Positions 55,101 through 63,896 of a DNA stretch of 64,000 nucleotides are shown piece after piece; position 1 is the first letter of the stretch, and every line of letters begins with the position of its first letter. The position numbers and the translations under genes were made by a program. The notes under the pieces are model-generated. The model was not told the DNA's origin. It was given only the letters and a program-made list of their open reading frames with translations, and did not search any database. The stretch comes from Staphylococcus microti (GTDB taxonomy: Bacteria > Bacillota > Bacilli > Staphylococcales > Staphylococcaceae): NCBI RefSeq assembly GCF_000934465.1, contig NZ_JXWY01000175.1, forward strand, positions 45,118 to 109,117. Reading direction: 5' to 3'.

Positions 55101-55588
55101 TAAAAAACCATGTTACTTGTGTATAAAAAGCGTTCTGTACTATGACTATGTGATTTAACGTTGGAATCGACACCCGGTGTATCTTGGAACGTAAAACCGT
55201 TGTGGTAGTCGTCGGATTGGAAACGAATATCAATCGACTCCACATTGTAGTTTTCTTTGTTCATTTGCTTTACATCATCATAAGATGAAAGTTCAGTGTA
55301 CTGTTGCCCTTCAATATTAGCAGTAATTCCCGGCGTATCTGCAACTGTAACTAATGCCGTATTACTTGTCGTTGGTACCGGAGAGCTTGGCAAGATGTCT
55401 TGACCAATGAGATTGTTAATAATAGTTGATTTACCGGCAGAAAAGTGGCCGACAAAAGCCATTGTATAGTGATTTAAATAAACTTTTTTAATCACTTGGT
55501 TAATCGTATGTACAAAAGCCGTATGGTCCGACTTTTCAACTTCTTTTTTTAATTTATAAAGTATGTCTAACTGTTCAATATTTTTCAT
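52142..55588 (-). CDS. Double dynamin-family GTPase (DynA-like)
   Basis: A 1148-residue protein with two complete dynamin-like units in tandem. The first P-loop is GHFSAGKST (47-55) with DTPGVDSN and NQIDKHND; the second is GTFSAGKSS near residue 600 with DSLGLY and NATDLAES. Long helical regions follow each. B. subtilis DynA has the same fused design and fuses membranes after pore or phage damage; the same role here is inferred. GGGGAA precedes the ATG. Confidence 0.92.
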   Translation of the reverse strand: MKNIEQLDILYKLKKEVEKSDHTAFVHTINQVIKKVYLNHYTMAFVGHFSAGKSTIINNLIGQDILPSSPVPTTSNTALVTVADTPGITANIEGQQYTELSSYDDVKQMNKENYNVESIDIRFQSDDYHNGFTFQDTPGVDSNVKSHSHSTERFLYTSNMVFYTVDYNHVQSALNFQFMKQLNEAGIPVTFIINQIDKHNDAELSFEAFKARVSKSLADWDITLEKIFYVTKFEHPENQFEALKAYMHEQDEHREPLADYVARMVDFIQTHQSNYLTQQMDSCLEALNIEASAFDDAYEKHLEEVSVHDEAQLIGNPEALRQHLESQRKSIIDNAYIMSHDMREHIRFYLESMTKDFSVGGLFNKRKKIEQAREERLATLMSALQTQVTQEILKPMQADMVFLTRFIDDTALNDRILNQNIDIPATLVTDLYQMQVKISNQYVLTFSDALMKKIGQYVMKQSQPLDDEIVNNVQVELNHVSHNDETDAYERYHTLRVLKTSLDTENYQHYYIHLDDSLDKLIDRTQITYTPAQSTTQTRETIDENVTNATNSHQSQRDHIEQALSTLSELSLYDAQVKNMQDTITRMDNQVIKIGVFGTFSAGKSSLINALLGDQYLVSSPNPTTAATTEISYGNQNTVTFKTKEMLLDELNDVVEAVDYHFTSIDDFFAQDLRDLKGRIDKNKLAFIEAIETNYTLYESLTTDSYDLEIPQDELKKWSAKDAYATFVKTVHLQLEHDWLKDKIIVDSLGLYSNNQRHTNETEKILATADLILYVSYFNHAFTDNDKAFIEHMKEMNQLIEHQAFKMVINATDLAESTEDLQAVHDYTKDALAQVGMHCDIFDVSSREALRGGDAGVDQLQTAIQTFADVESKQVLEKQVIHQLEAITQSLETMLADVENNAQQIEQNRQYLQRFETTRVFPEQIIHAVQQQYNSELDDQIYYLNERLNIQLQDNVKAVFNTQMTDTDDFKVAKRHAAKTYLDHIHQKLYLEQTLLVNRMKKHFETQFAHQLAPNVTEMAQHHIIVQPDHQLTAENIEKPYLQLDLSAFVDALPKQLTKKNVLQPKQQQQVQTLIKEMTVTQLQPRLEQLKEALHTYADGLKTSAQHELATLEQAAQQEISKLLAFELDQTQQKTLQQALLKLKQILN

Positions 55589-55716
55589 TGTGATAATTCC
55601 CCTTGTTTGTTAGTACTTATATGTTATTGTATAGCATTTAAGCGAAAGATAAAATATAAGAAATACACTTCTGTACGTATTCATCTATTGGGGCACAGCG
55701 TTGTAACCTAAAAAAA

Positions 55717-55886
55717 GGGAGCGGGACAGAAAGCTTATTTTTACAAAAAGCTTTCGTCGTCCCGCCCCGGCAAGGGTGACTAGAAGTGAAAAAAGTTTTT
55801 TAAAACGTATTTTCACTTCAGACACCTACTGCCATTTACAAATATTTGCTTACTTATTTAAAAAATTTTTCCTATGTGCCAGCCCC
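55717..55886. repeat. Dispersed intergenic repeat, fullest copy
   Basis: Hairpin GGGAGCGGGACAGAAAGCTT against AAGCTTTCGTCGTCCCGCCC C, then AAGTTTTTTAAAACGTATTT, TCACTTCAGACACCTACTGC CAT, and TTTTTCCTATGTGCCAGCCC C. Blocks recur in the same order at 15641-15858 and, in part, at 42707-42832. It lies between the dynamin and rarD genes. Confidence 0.72.
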
Positions 55887-55901
55887 TTTTGATTATTCGT
55901 A

Positions 55902-56810
55902 CTATGCAAATGGTTGTGGTTTACGACGCATTTTCACAATTTGTGATAACACATAAATGAAAATACCGAACCAGATAAAACAAAATGTAATAAATTGATC
56001 CGTGTTGAACGGTTCTTTAAATACAAAGATACCATTTAAGAAAATGAGTGTCGGTCCAACGTACTGGATGAAGCCGATTAATGACAACGGTATGCGGACG
56101 GCAGCTGCTGAAAATGCGAGCAATGGGACGGCTGTTACAATACCTGAAAAAAGCAACCAAAATGTGGCGCCATTCAACCCGACACTTAGCCCATGTGTCT
56201 GTCCGACTACAAGCAAATAGATCAGTGCCATGGGTGCTGTCGCAACGGTTTCAATGGTGATACTACTTACTGCACTTAATGGTACAAGCTTTTTCAACAA
56301 ACCGTAAATACCGAATGAAAAGGCTAAAACAAGTGAGATAAATGGAAATTCTCCCACTTTGAATGTCATGTAGAGAACGCCAATTGTAGCGAACAAGATG
56401 GCACACCATTCAAGTTTGTTGAAGCGTTCTTTGAAAAAAATCATCGCAAGTACGATACTGACTAACGGGTTAATATAATAGCCTAAACTTGTTTGTAAGA
56501 CGTAATTTGCATTGATCGCATAAATAAACGTTCCCCAGTTTAGCGTTACCACATAACCTGCTATGATAATGATTAATAGCTTTTGAGGCGCTTTTACAAA
56601 TTGTTGTAAATCAGATTTTAATTGCGCACCTTGTTTTGTAAGTGGAACGAGTATTGCCATAAATAGTAAAGACAACACAATACGAAACATTAATATCTCT
56701 GTTGCATCAATGCCTTTAATAAGTGCCCAATATAATGGCAAAATGCCCCACATCGTATAGGCAGCTAACGCAAAGAAAACGCCTTGTTTAAATGAAGCAG
56801 CATTGTTCAT
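55902..56810 (-). CDS. rarD: RarD, EamA-family transporter
   Basis: A 302-residue membrane protein with ten segments in two EamA halves. The RarD hallmark GVFFALAAYTMWGILPLYW is at the N-terminus, with YYINPLVSIVLA in the middle. Substrate unknown. It lies 40 bases after rlmL on the same strand. Confidence 0.9.
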   Translation of the reverse strand: MNNAASFKQGVFFALAAYTMWGILPLYWALIKGIDATEILMFRIVLSLLFMAILVPLTKQGAQLKSDLQQFVKAPQKLLIIIIAGYVVTLNWGTFIYAINANYVLQTSLGYYINPLVSIVLAMIFFKERFNKLEWCAILFATIGVLYMTFKVGEFPFISLVLAFSFGIYGLLKKLVPLSAVSSITIETVATAPMALIYLLVVGQTHGLSVGLNGATFWLLFSGIVTAVPLLAFSAAAVRIPLSLIGFIQYVGPTLIFLNGIFVFKEPFNTDQFITFCFIWFGIFIYVLSQIVKMRRKPQPFA

Positions 56811-56850
56811 TCACTCACTCCCTTTAATGTGATCTGAAATGTACATAGGT

Positions 56851-57972
56851 TTATTTGTTCGCCCAATATTGATAGTATGTCGTTTCGATATAACCATTGA
56901 ATAGTTTACGACGTTTCGTTGCTTTACGATTAACGAGATATTCAAATTCTTTACTACTTGTCATAATATACATAGATAGTTGTGGGTTTTGTTGTAGTAA
57001 CTTGCCTAAGTAGCGATACATTTCTTCTACTTCATCTCTTTCCCCGATACGTTCACCATATGGTGGGTTACCGATTAAGCCGATTGGGCCATCATGATCA
57101 ACGGTTAATGTGTTGACATCTTTTACTTCAAATTGAATAATGTCGCCAACACCAACTTCATCCGCATTGCGTTGTGCAATTTCAATCATTTCTGGATCAA
57201 TGTCAGAAGCGAAGATTTGAATGTCTTTGTCATAATCAGCTTGTGCATCAGCATCTGCACGCATTTGTTCAAACAAACCATCTGGAATGATTGACCATTT
57301 TTCAGAGACGAAAGAGCGATTAAAACCAGGTGCAATATTTTGTGCGATTAGGCATGCTTCAATGGCAATAGTCCCAGAACCACAGAAAGGATCGATAAGT
57401 GGTGTGTCCCCCGTCCAATTTGCTAGTTTCACTAAACTTGCAGCTAATGTTTCTTTAATCGGTGCTTCCCCTTGCGCAAGTCGGTAGCCACGTTTGTTTA
57501 AGCCTGATCCAGACGTATCAATTGTCAATAAGACGTTATCTTTTAAAATATTCACTTCGACAGGATACTTAGCACCTGTTTCATCTAACCAACCAGATAC
57601 TTGGTGTTCGGCTTTTAATTTTTCCACAATGGCCTTTTTAGTAATAGCTTGAACATCAGGTACACTGTGTAACATAGACTTTAAACTACGCCCTTGTACT
57701 GGGAATTGTCCGTCTGCAGGAATGATGTCATGCCACGGTAATGCTTTCGTTTTTTCGAATAATTCATCAAATGTCGTTGCTTTAAATTGTCCGACAATCA
57801 GCTTCACACGGTCTGCTGTGCGCAACCATAAGTTTGCTTTAACAATAGCTTGTGCATCGCCATTAAAATAAATACGTCCATTTTCAACACGTGTGTCATA
57901 GCCTAATTCTTGTACCTCTTTGGCTACAATCGCTTCAAGCCCCATCGGACATACCGCTAATAATTGATACAT
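56851..57972 (-). CDS. rlmL: 23S rRNA guanine-N2 methyltransferase (RlmL N-part type)
   Basis: A 373-residue enzyme with an N-terminal THUMP domain (about 45-155) and a Rossmann methyltransferase domain. Motif I is DPFCGSGTIAIEA and the catalytic motif is NPPYGERIG. It corresponds to the RlmL half of E. coli RlmKL. ATG 57972 follows GGAGGA; upstream extension runs towards rnpB and is rejected. Confidence 0.92.
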   Translation of the reverse strand: MYQLLAVCPMGLEAIVAKEVQELGYDTRVENGRIYFNGDAQAIVKANLWLRTADRVKLIVGQFKATTFDELFEKTKALPWHDIIPADGQFPVQGRSLKSMLHSVPDVQAITKKAIVEKLKAEHQVSGWLDETGAKYPVEVNILKDNVLLTIDTSGSGLNKRGYRLAQGEAPIKETLAASLVKLANWTGDTPLIDPFCGSGTIAIEACLIAQNIAPGFNRSFVSEKWSIIPDGLFEQMRADADAQADYDKDIQIFASDIDPEMIEIAQRNADEVGVGDIIQFEVKDVNTLTVDHDGPIGLIGNPPYGERIGERDEVEEMYRYLGKLLQQNPQLSMYIMTSSKEFEYLVNRKATKRRKLFNGYIETTYYQYWANK

Positions 57973-58031
57973 ATTAATCCTCCAAAATGTTGTTTTTCTA
58001 TTTAAATTCGTTAGATACATAGATTGATAAA

Positions 58032-58062
58032 GGCTGGGACACATATGATGCCCCAGCCTCGT
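58032..58062 (-). terminator. Terminator-like hairpin after rnpB
   Basis: AGGCTGGG pairs with CCCAGCCT; on the minus strand TTTATC follows. It is closely related to the hairpin at 47030-47063. Confidence 0.6.
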
Positions 58063-58074
58063 TTACTAGTCGTA

Positions 58075-58462
58075 ATATTTCTATAAGCCATGTTCTGTTC
58101 CTTAGTACTTTATACGTGCACTAGCTGCACTCGTACGCCGGTGGTAATCATCTGTCTAAAGTATGATTTACATACATTCTCGTTTATGCGTTGAATTCCG
58201 CTAAACAAGTGCTCCTACCAAATTTGGATTGCTCACTCGAGGGGTTTACCGCGTTCCACCTCTACTATTTCTAGCAGAGCTACGTCACTGTGGCACTTTC
58301 AAACTATTATAACCGTATCCTAAGACTTAGGTTAATTCGTTGCCGTCAATTTGCATTGCCTTGACTTATTGTTTCATCAAGCACGAACACTACAATCATC
58401 TCAGATTGTGTGAGCATGGACTTTCCTCTATAAATATAAATTTATAGCGATTACCCAAAATA
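58075..58462 (-). ncRNA. rnpB: RNase P RNA (B type)
   Basis: Ribozyme that matures tRNA 5' ends. On the minus strand the conserved pieces appear in order: TGGGTAATCGC at the 5' end, GAGGAAAGTCCATGCTCACA C, GTGCCACAGTGACG, GGTGGAACGCGGTAAACCCC TCGAGTGAGCAATCC, AGACAGATG, and AACAGAACATGGCTTATAG at the 3' end. About 388 bases, matching the S. aureus RNA. It lies between gpsB and rlmL, as in other staphylococci. Exact ends are estimated. Confidence 0.96.
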
Positions 58463-58503
58463 TTACTTCAAAATTATATCATCTTAATCATTAAAAGCAA
58501 TGG

Positions 58504-58839
58504 TTATTTGCCAAAGACCGCTTTTTCTAAATTTGAAATACGTTTTAAAATATCAACGTTACTGTTTTGACTTGAACCTTGACTTGAAAATCCTTTGCTT
58601 TCTTGTGGTCGACCAGAAGCAACTCGAATGCGTAAGTCTTCAATTTCTTTTTTGAGTTTGTGATTTTCTTCTGATAACTTAATCACTTCATTGTTTAAAT
58701 CTGACATCTTTTGATAATCAACGATAATGTCATCCAAAAAAGCGTCGACTTCTTCCGGACGATAGCCACGTACGACTGTTTTTTCAAAATCTTTTTCATA
58801 AATATCTTTTGCAGATAATTTTAACGAAACATCTGACAT
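58504..58839 (-). CDS. gpsB: GpsB, cell division and wall-synthesis adaptor
   Basis: A 111-residue DivIVA-like coiled-coil protein: the N-terminal domain [28 protein letters not shown], a central coiled coil (about 38-68), a Ser/Gln-rich linker, and a C-terminal helical trimerisation domain ([17 protein letters not shown]). ATG 58839 follows GAGGTGG; the longer frame upstream overlaps ypsA and is rejected. It coordinates division and wall synthesis; in S. aureus it binds FtsZ. Confidence 0.96.
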   Translation of the reverse strand: MSDVSLKLSAKDIYEKDFEKTVVRGYRPEEVDAFLDDIIVDYQKMSDLNNEVIKLSEENHKLKKEIEDLRIRVASGRPQESKGFSSQGSSQNSNVDILKRISNLEKAVFGK

Positions 58840-58858
58840 GTGCGCCACCTCATTTATT

Positions 58859-59416
58859 TCATATTTCATTTGACCACTGTAAATCATTGATAAAACTCGT
58901 GATTTCGTCAAATGTCACAACATCACAAGTATAGTGTGTTTGTTCCATAAAATCAACTAACTTTCTTTTAAAATACTTAGGACTCGCTTCTTGTTCTTCA
59001 TCATAGATTAAGACTGTTAAATCTGTATGATCTAACATAAATTGATCGGCAGCTTGAAATTGGTGTGGGCCTTCATAGTCTGTGTGATACACACTGTTGA
59101 CATAATCAGCTTGTGCAATCATCGCTTGATATTGCGCTTGCTGTGCATCACGCCATTTAGATGTATGATTTTGAAACGGCGCGATAACACCCAGTTTTAG
59201 TTCGGGATATGTTTCTTTCAATTCAATCACACAGTCAGCTGCCCACAGTTCAATACCGAGTTGTCCTTGTATTAACACCCACTCAAGCCCTTCTTCAATA
59301 TAACTAATCAATTTCTGTTTAATAAAGGCTTTTAAATATTTTACTTCTTTGGCATCATCGCTAAAAATATTTAGTTCATATGATTTGTAACCTGTTATAT
59401 ACATTGATTTATACAT
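58859..59416 (-). CDS. ypsA: YpsA family protein (DUF1273/UPF0398)
   Basis: A 185-residue SLOG-type Rossmann protein with [14 protein letters not shown] at the start and the [15 protein letters not shown] nucleotide-pocket motif. Linked to cell division in Firmicutes and always next to gpsB. ATG 59416 is preceded by AGGCGGT. It lies 13 bases after the DUF1798 gene and 19 before gpsB. Confidence 0.9.
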   Translation of the reverse strand: MYKSMYITGYKSYELNIFSDDAKEVKYLKAFIKQKLISYIEEGLEWVLIQGQLGIELWAADCVIELKETYPELKLGVIAPFQNHTSKWRDAQQAQYQAMIAQADYVNSVYHTDYEGPHQFQAADQFMLDHTDLTVLIYDEEQEASPKYFKRKLVDFMEQTHYTCDVVTFDEITSFINDLQWSNEI

Positions 59417-59429
59417 GCTATTTTACCGC

Positions 59430-59732
59430 CTATTGCATCATCGTCATTATATCGTGTTTCACCGTTTTAAGTTGATCATAAAACTGTTTTTTGCTTGTAC
59501 GTTTATCGTGACAAGATACCGATAAAGTTTGAAGCAATGTTACTATGCGCGTACGTTGTGTAGAAAATGCGTCTGTCATTTGCTGCATATCGTCAAGTTG
59601 CTGATCAATTTGTGCAACGAAAGGCACGATGTCTGTATGAAAATCAAACACATGCCCTGCACGTGCCGCATGGTATCTCGATTCAATTTCTGAAACGTCT
59701 AACAGTAATGATTGGCATACATTTTCGGCCAT
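59430..59732 (-). CDS. DUF1798 family protein
   Basis: A 100-residue helical protein with SRYHAARAGHVFDFHTDIVP FV, matching the DUF1798 (YppE-like) family found beside ypsA and recU in Bacillales. ATG 59732 follows AAGGTGA; the longer frame upstream is rejected. First gene of the DUF1798-ypsA-gpsB unit. Function unknown. Confidence 0.85.
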   Translation of the reverse strand: MAENVCQSLLLDVSEIESRYHAARAGHVFDFHTDIVPFVAQIDQQLDDMQQMTDAFSTQRTRIVTLLQTLSVSCHDKRTSKKQFYDQLKTVKHDIMTMMQ

Positions 59733-59929
59733 TAAAATCACCTTACCCTCACTCCGTATATTATCATAAAAAGCAACAAAACTTGATAACAACACGCTTT
59801 TGGGTAACAGAGAGCGGTCATCTATGTTACAATAATGTCAGTTTATGAATCATATCAATAAGTACGTATTCATAAACCACCTACCCTAATATGTTTATAG
59901 GGCATAACAGATGGAATGTAGGTGAGACT

Positions 59930-60556
59930 ATGAACTACCCAAATGGTAAGCCTTTTAGACAAAATAAGACTCAAGGCGGAAGTCATCGTACACCGAAATC
60001 AAGTACGATTAAATATGGTGGTCGTGGTATGTCATTGGAAAAGGACATCGAACGATCTAACAAGCATTACTTGAATACAGATGTTGCGGTGATTCATAAA
60101 AAACCAACACCCGTTCAAGTAGTACGTGTTGATTACCCAAAACGGAGTCAAGCTGTCATTAAAGAGGCTTACTTTAGAACGCCTTCTACAACGGATTATA
60201 ACGGTGTTTATCGTGGGCACTACATTGATTTTGAAGCGAAAGAAACGACGAACAAAACATCTTTTCCACTCCAAAATATACATGCACATCAAGTGGAACA
60301 TATGCGCCAAGTCGTGCAGCATGGTGGGATTGCATTTTTGTTATTGCGTTTTAAAGGAAGAGATGAGACCTATTTACTCTCATACAACGCTTTTATCGGG
60401 TTTTGGCAACGCTATTTAGATGACATCAAAAAATCAATTTCAGTTGAAGAAGTGCAAGAAAATGGTTACTATATTCCTTATCAGTATCAACCGAGATTAG
60501 ATTATCTTAAAGCTGTTGATAAGTTGATATTAGATGAAAGTGAGGACCGCCTATGA
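59930..60556 (+). CDS. recU: RecU Holliday junction resolvase
   Basis: Nuclease of 208 residues that resolves recombination intermediates. Visible features are [19 protein letters not shown] and the PD-(D/E)XK-like core [21 protein letters not shown] (acidic residues and Lys). ATG 59930 follows GTAGGTGAG. The stop overlaps the pbp2 start (ATGA), the recU-pbp2 operon known in Bacillales. Confidence 0.95.
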   Translation: MNYPNGKPFRQNKTQGGSHRTPKSSTIKYGGRGMSLEKDIERSNKHYLNTDVAVIHKKPTPVQVVRVDYPKRSQAVIKEAYFRTPSTTDYNGVYRGHYIDFEAKETTNKTSFPLQNIHAHQVEHMRQVVQHGGIAFLLLRFKGRDETYLLSYNAFIGFWQRYLDDIKKSISVEEVQENGYYIPYQYQPRLDYLKAVDKLILDESEDRL

Positions 60557-62754
60557 CGGAAAAAAAAGGGACTTCTAATGGTTCTAAGAAGTCCGGTCAA
60601 AAAAAGAATAGAAATATTAAGCGCACAATCATAAAAGTGATCAGCTTTTGTGTATTAGCTTTTGTTATTTTAGCATTACTGGGTGTGCTACTTTTCGCTT
60701 ATTATGCGTGGAAAGCACCCGCATTTAATGAAGCAAAGTTACAAGATCCAAGCCCTGCTAAAATATATGATCAAAACGATACACTTGTTAAAACACTTGA
60801 TAACGGTGCGAGACGTGAACATGTTGATTTGAAAGATGTACCAGATCAACTAAAAGACGCTGTACTTGCGACTGAAGACAACCGTTTCTACGATCATGGT
60901 GCTTTAGACTATAAACGTCTATTTGGTGCAGTGATTAAGAACGTAACAGGTGGCTTTGGTTCACAAGGGGCATCAACATTGACGCAACAAGTTGTTAAGC
61001 GTACATTTTTAACGGATCAAAAGTCGATTGAGCGTAAAGCACAAGAAGCGTACTTATCTTATCGCCTTGAGCAAGAGTATTCTAAAGATGAAATCTTCCA
61101 AATGTATTTGAACAAGATTTACTACTCTGATGGTGTGTACGGTGTTAAGGCAGCTGCGAGATACTACTTTGACAAGGACTTAAAAGACTTGAACTTAGCA
61201 GAAACAGCTTACCTTGCTGGTTTACCACAAGTGCCGAATACGTACAACATCTATGATAATCCGGAAGAAGCAGAGAAACGTAAAGATACGGTGCTCTATT
61301 TGATGGCTTATCATAATCGTATTAGTGAGAAGGAAAAGAAAGAAGCACAAGATACACCTATCACAGCGAACTTGGTAGACCGTTCAGCGGAAGATCGTGA
61401 AATCAAGCCAGATGACAGCTCACAACAGTATGATTCATATCTGAACTTTGTGAAGCAAGAACTGATGAACAATGAACAGTTCAAAGGTCGTAACTTATCT
61501 GACATCTTGAACAGCGGTATTAAGATTTATACGTACATGGACAAAGATGTTCAAACTGTATTGCAAAGCCGTATCGATAATGGTGGTTACTACAAAAATG
61601 ATGAACAACAAGTGGGTGCAACAATTGTTGACAGTCAAACAGGTGCATTGACAGCGATTTCTGGTGGTAGAAACTATAAAGACGTTGTACAACGTAACCA
61701 AGCGACAGATGCACACCCTACTGGTTCAACATTGAAACCATTCTTAGCGTATGGACCTGCCATTGATAACTTACAATGGGCAACGAATCATTCGTTACAA
61801 GATGAATCAGCCTATTATCTTGATGGTGGTACATTCCGAAACTACGATGGTAGAGGCCATGGCGTCGTAACAATCTATGATGCATTGCGACAAAGTTTTA
61901 ACATTCCTGCGTTGAAAACATGGCAAACAGTTAAAGAACAAGCTGGCGATAGTGCACCAACTGACTTCTCAGCTAAAGTGGGCTTAGAATATGAGAACCC
62001 AAATATTGGACCTTCAGAAGTATTAGGTGGTTCATCATCTGAATTCTCCCCTGTTCAACTAGCGTCTGCATACGCATCATTTGCGAATGGTGGTACGTAT
62101 AACAAAGCGCATTCTATTAAAAAAGTTGTTGAAGCAAATGGTAATACAATTGAGTTTGACCATACGAGTCATCAAGCGATGAACGATTACACAGCGTATA
62201 TGATTACACAAATCTTAAAAGGTACATTTGATACTTACGGTTCAGCTTATGGTAATGGCGTACCAGGTGTCAATGTTGCAGCGAAAACAGGTACAGGTAC
62301 GTATGGTGATCAAACATACCAAGAGTACAGCTTACCTGATTCAGCAGCGAAAGATGTATGGATTGCTGGTTACTCACCACGTTACACTATGTCAATATGG
62401 ATGGGCTTCGGCAAAGTAAAACTTTACGGTGAAAACTCATTCGTCGGAACATCAGAACAAAAATTACCACAATACTTATTTAGAGATGTTATGGGTGATA
62501 TTAACCCACAAGATGGTATGGACTTCGACCGCCCTGCTTCTGTTGGTGGTAGTGGCCGTAGCTTATACGTAGCACAAGCACCAGATGGCAATGTAACAAG
62601 CAACTTTACAGAGTCTAGCGGTGGTACAAATAGCAACTCTAACAATAAGCAAAGTGGTCAAAACTTGAGTAACTCAAACAATCAAGGTAATAGTAACAAC
62701 AACAATAACAATAATAACGGTGGCTTTTTCAGCAACCTTTTCGGTAATAACTAA
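60553..62754 (+). CDS. pbp2: Penicillin-binding protein 2, class A
   Basis: Bifunctional peptidoglycan glycosyltransferase/transpeptidase of 733 residues. Membrane anchor at about 28-52; glycosyltransferase motifs EDNRFYDHG (catalytic Glu107) and GASTLTQQ; transpeptidase motifs STLK (Ser392) and KTGT (Lys578). The C-terminal tail (about 690-733) is unusually rich in Asn, Ser and Gly. In S. aureus its glycosyltransferase cooperates with PBP2a in methicillin-resistant strains. It is translated from an ATGA overlap with recU. Confidence 0.96.
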   Translation: MTEKKGTSNGSKKSGQKKNRNIKRTIIKVISFCVLAFVILALLGVLLFAYYAWKAPAFNEAKLQDPSPAKIYDQNDTLVKTLDNGARREHVDLKDVPDQLKDAVLATEDNRFYDHGALDYKRLFGAVIKNVTGGFGSQGASTLTQQVVKRTFLTDQKSIERKAQEAYLSYRLEQEYSKDEIFQMYLNKIYYSDGVYGVKAAARYYFDKDLKDLNLAETAYLAGLPQVPNTYNIYDNPEEAEKRKDTVLYLMAYHNRISEKEKKEAQDTPITANLVDRSAEDREIKPDDSSQQYDSYLNFVKQELMNNEQFKGRNLSDILNSGIKIYTYMDKDVQTVLQSRIDNGGYYKNDEQQVGATIVDSQTGALTAISGGRNYKDVVQRNQATDAHPTGSTLKPFLAYGPAIDNLQWATNHSLQDESAYYLDGGTFRNYDGRGHGVVTIYDALRQSFNIPALKTWQTVKEQAGDSAPTDFSAKVGLEYENPNIGPSEVLGGSSSEFSPVQLASAYASFANGGTYNKAHSIKKVVEANGNTIEFDHTSHQAMNDYTAYMITQILKGTFDTYGSAYGNGVPGVNVAAKTGTGTYGDQTYQEYSLPDSAAKDVWIAGYSPRYTMSIWMGFGKVKLYGENSFVGTSEQKLPQYLFRDVMGDINPQDGMDFDRPASVGGSGRSLYVAQAPDGNVTSNFTESSGGTNSNSNNKQSGQNLSNSNNQGNSNNNNNNNNGGFFSNLFGNN

Positions 62755-62762
62755 ATCAAATT

Positions 62763-62798
62763 AAGAACTGGGATATGATTCCCGGTTCTTTTTTTAAT
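62763..62798 (+). terminator. Terminator of recU-pbp2
   Basis: AAGAACTGGGA pairs with TCCCGGTTCTT, followed by TTTTTT. Confidence 0.88.
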
Positions 62799-62851
62799 TG
62801 GATAAAATGTAAAAAACGCACAACCGATAAGATTGTACGTTTCTATAAGTA

Positions 62852-63241
62852 TCAAATAGTCGATAATTTTTCCTTATACGGCTCCCCTTTAAGGACACGA
62901 TCGATTGATTTTTTCTTCTGACGTGGTTGTTTCTCTATTGAAAGTTTTGGTGGTACGTCTTGTTTAATGATTTTTAAACAAATGTATAGAACAATTGGAT
63001 AAGCATTGAAAACAGTCATCAATAATTGTTGTGCCTTTGTTTTATCCACATGTTTCACGTCGTTGTAAATGCGAATATGACCCCAAATTAAAATAAAAGG
63101 CATGGCAAATAAAGTGACAAAATTAAATTTCACATTGTTTTCATAAGCACTAATAGCGGTGTAGGCAACTGTTGAGAGATAAAGTACTGTGATACCAGTC
63201 AAAATAAAAATAATGAAAATTGTAAGCATCTCGACGATCAT
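62852..63241 (-). CDS. Unknown membrane protein, 129 residues
   Basis: Three hydrophobic segments (about 5-30, 40-55 and 74-93) and a long basic C-terminal tail (KQPRQKKKSIDRVLKGEPYKEKL). AAGGAG lies 9 bases before the ATG. It follows the other unknown membrane gene by 16 bases, so the two form an operon. In S. aureus this side of pbp2 is occupied by conserved genes leading to nth and dnaD; this protein is not one of them. No family recognised. Confidence 0.65.
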   Translation of the reverse strand: MIVEMLTIFIIFILTGITVLYLSTVAYTAISAYENNVKFNFVTLFAMPFILIWGHIRIYNDVKHVDKTKAQQLLMTVFNAYPIVLYICLKIIKQDVPPKLSIEKQPRQKKKSIDRVLKGEPYKEKLSTI

Positions 63242-63257
63242 AATAATTCACTCCTTT

Positions 63258-63650
63258 TTACTGTTTCCGTGTCGAAAAAATATAAAGGAAAATATCTATT
63301 ATACATACGGAAACTAAAATCATTGATACGATGAAATAGCTGATGATGTACCAATGTTGGTTGATAATCATACTAAACCTTTGAAAATGAATGACTAAAA
63401 TGGCTAATAAGCTATTAAAGAAAAGAAAAAGCGTTGGGAGAATATAACCAATTCTGCGTAAAATAATAGTGATTTTACCGTGAGTGCTTTTTGCGTAGTT
63501 TTCGATTGCTATAGGAGAAAAGTATAAAAACACACCTAACATTGCAACGGCAAAATTTTGTGTTTTTATGATGGTCAATATGTTTGCAAAAGCGGCAATA
63601 AGACAATACATTGCTTTGATACAATAAATTTTAGCTAGACTTTTATTCAT
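63258..63650 (-). CDS. Unknown membrane protein, 130 residues
   Basis: Four predicted membrane segments (about 12-27, 31-48, 68-87 and 100-126) with a short basic C-terminus (STRKQ). The ribosome binding site is poor (AGGAACTCC about 10 bases upstream). First of the two-gene membrane-protein unit. A minus-strand TATAAT near 63755 might belong to its promoter. Unknown; a GtrA-like or immunity-type protein cannot be ruled out. Confidence 0.6.
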   Translation of the reverse strand: MNKSLAKIYCIKAMYCLIAAFANILTIIKTQNFAVAMLGVFLYFSPIAIENYAKSTHGKITIILRRIGYILPTLFLFFNSLLAILVIHFQRFSMIINQHWYIISYFIVSMILVSVCIIDIFLYIFSTRKQ

Positions 63651-63896
63651 TTTGGTGGAGTTCCTACTTTTGAAAATTTTTGGTCCCTTTCCACGCTACA
63701 GGTTTCCTGTATACCCATAAATTTCTGCCACTTACTTCATATCCCATTGATTAGATTATATCACAACAACCGATTAAGTAAATAGTTAAATATAGTTTTC
63801 AAATAAATCTAAATTACTCGTATAGATGATTTAAATCGTAGCACACAAGCCTAAGTAAGTGACAAAAAACGTGTGATTAAATGCTTATTATAAACT
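63651..63896. other. Intergenic region, no gene seen
   Basis: Contains the short palindrome ACAGG-TTT-CCTGT (63700-63712) and a TATAAT hexamer on the minus strand. Otherwise AT-rich and without ORFs. Confidence 0.4.
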
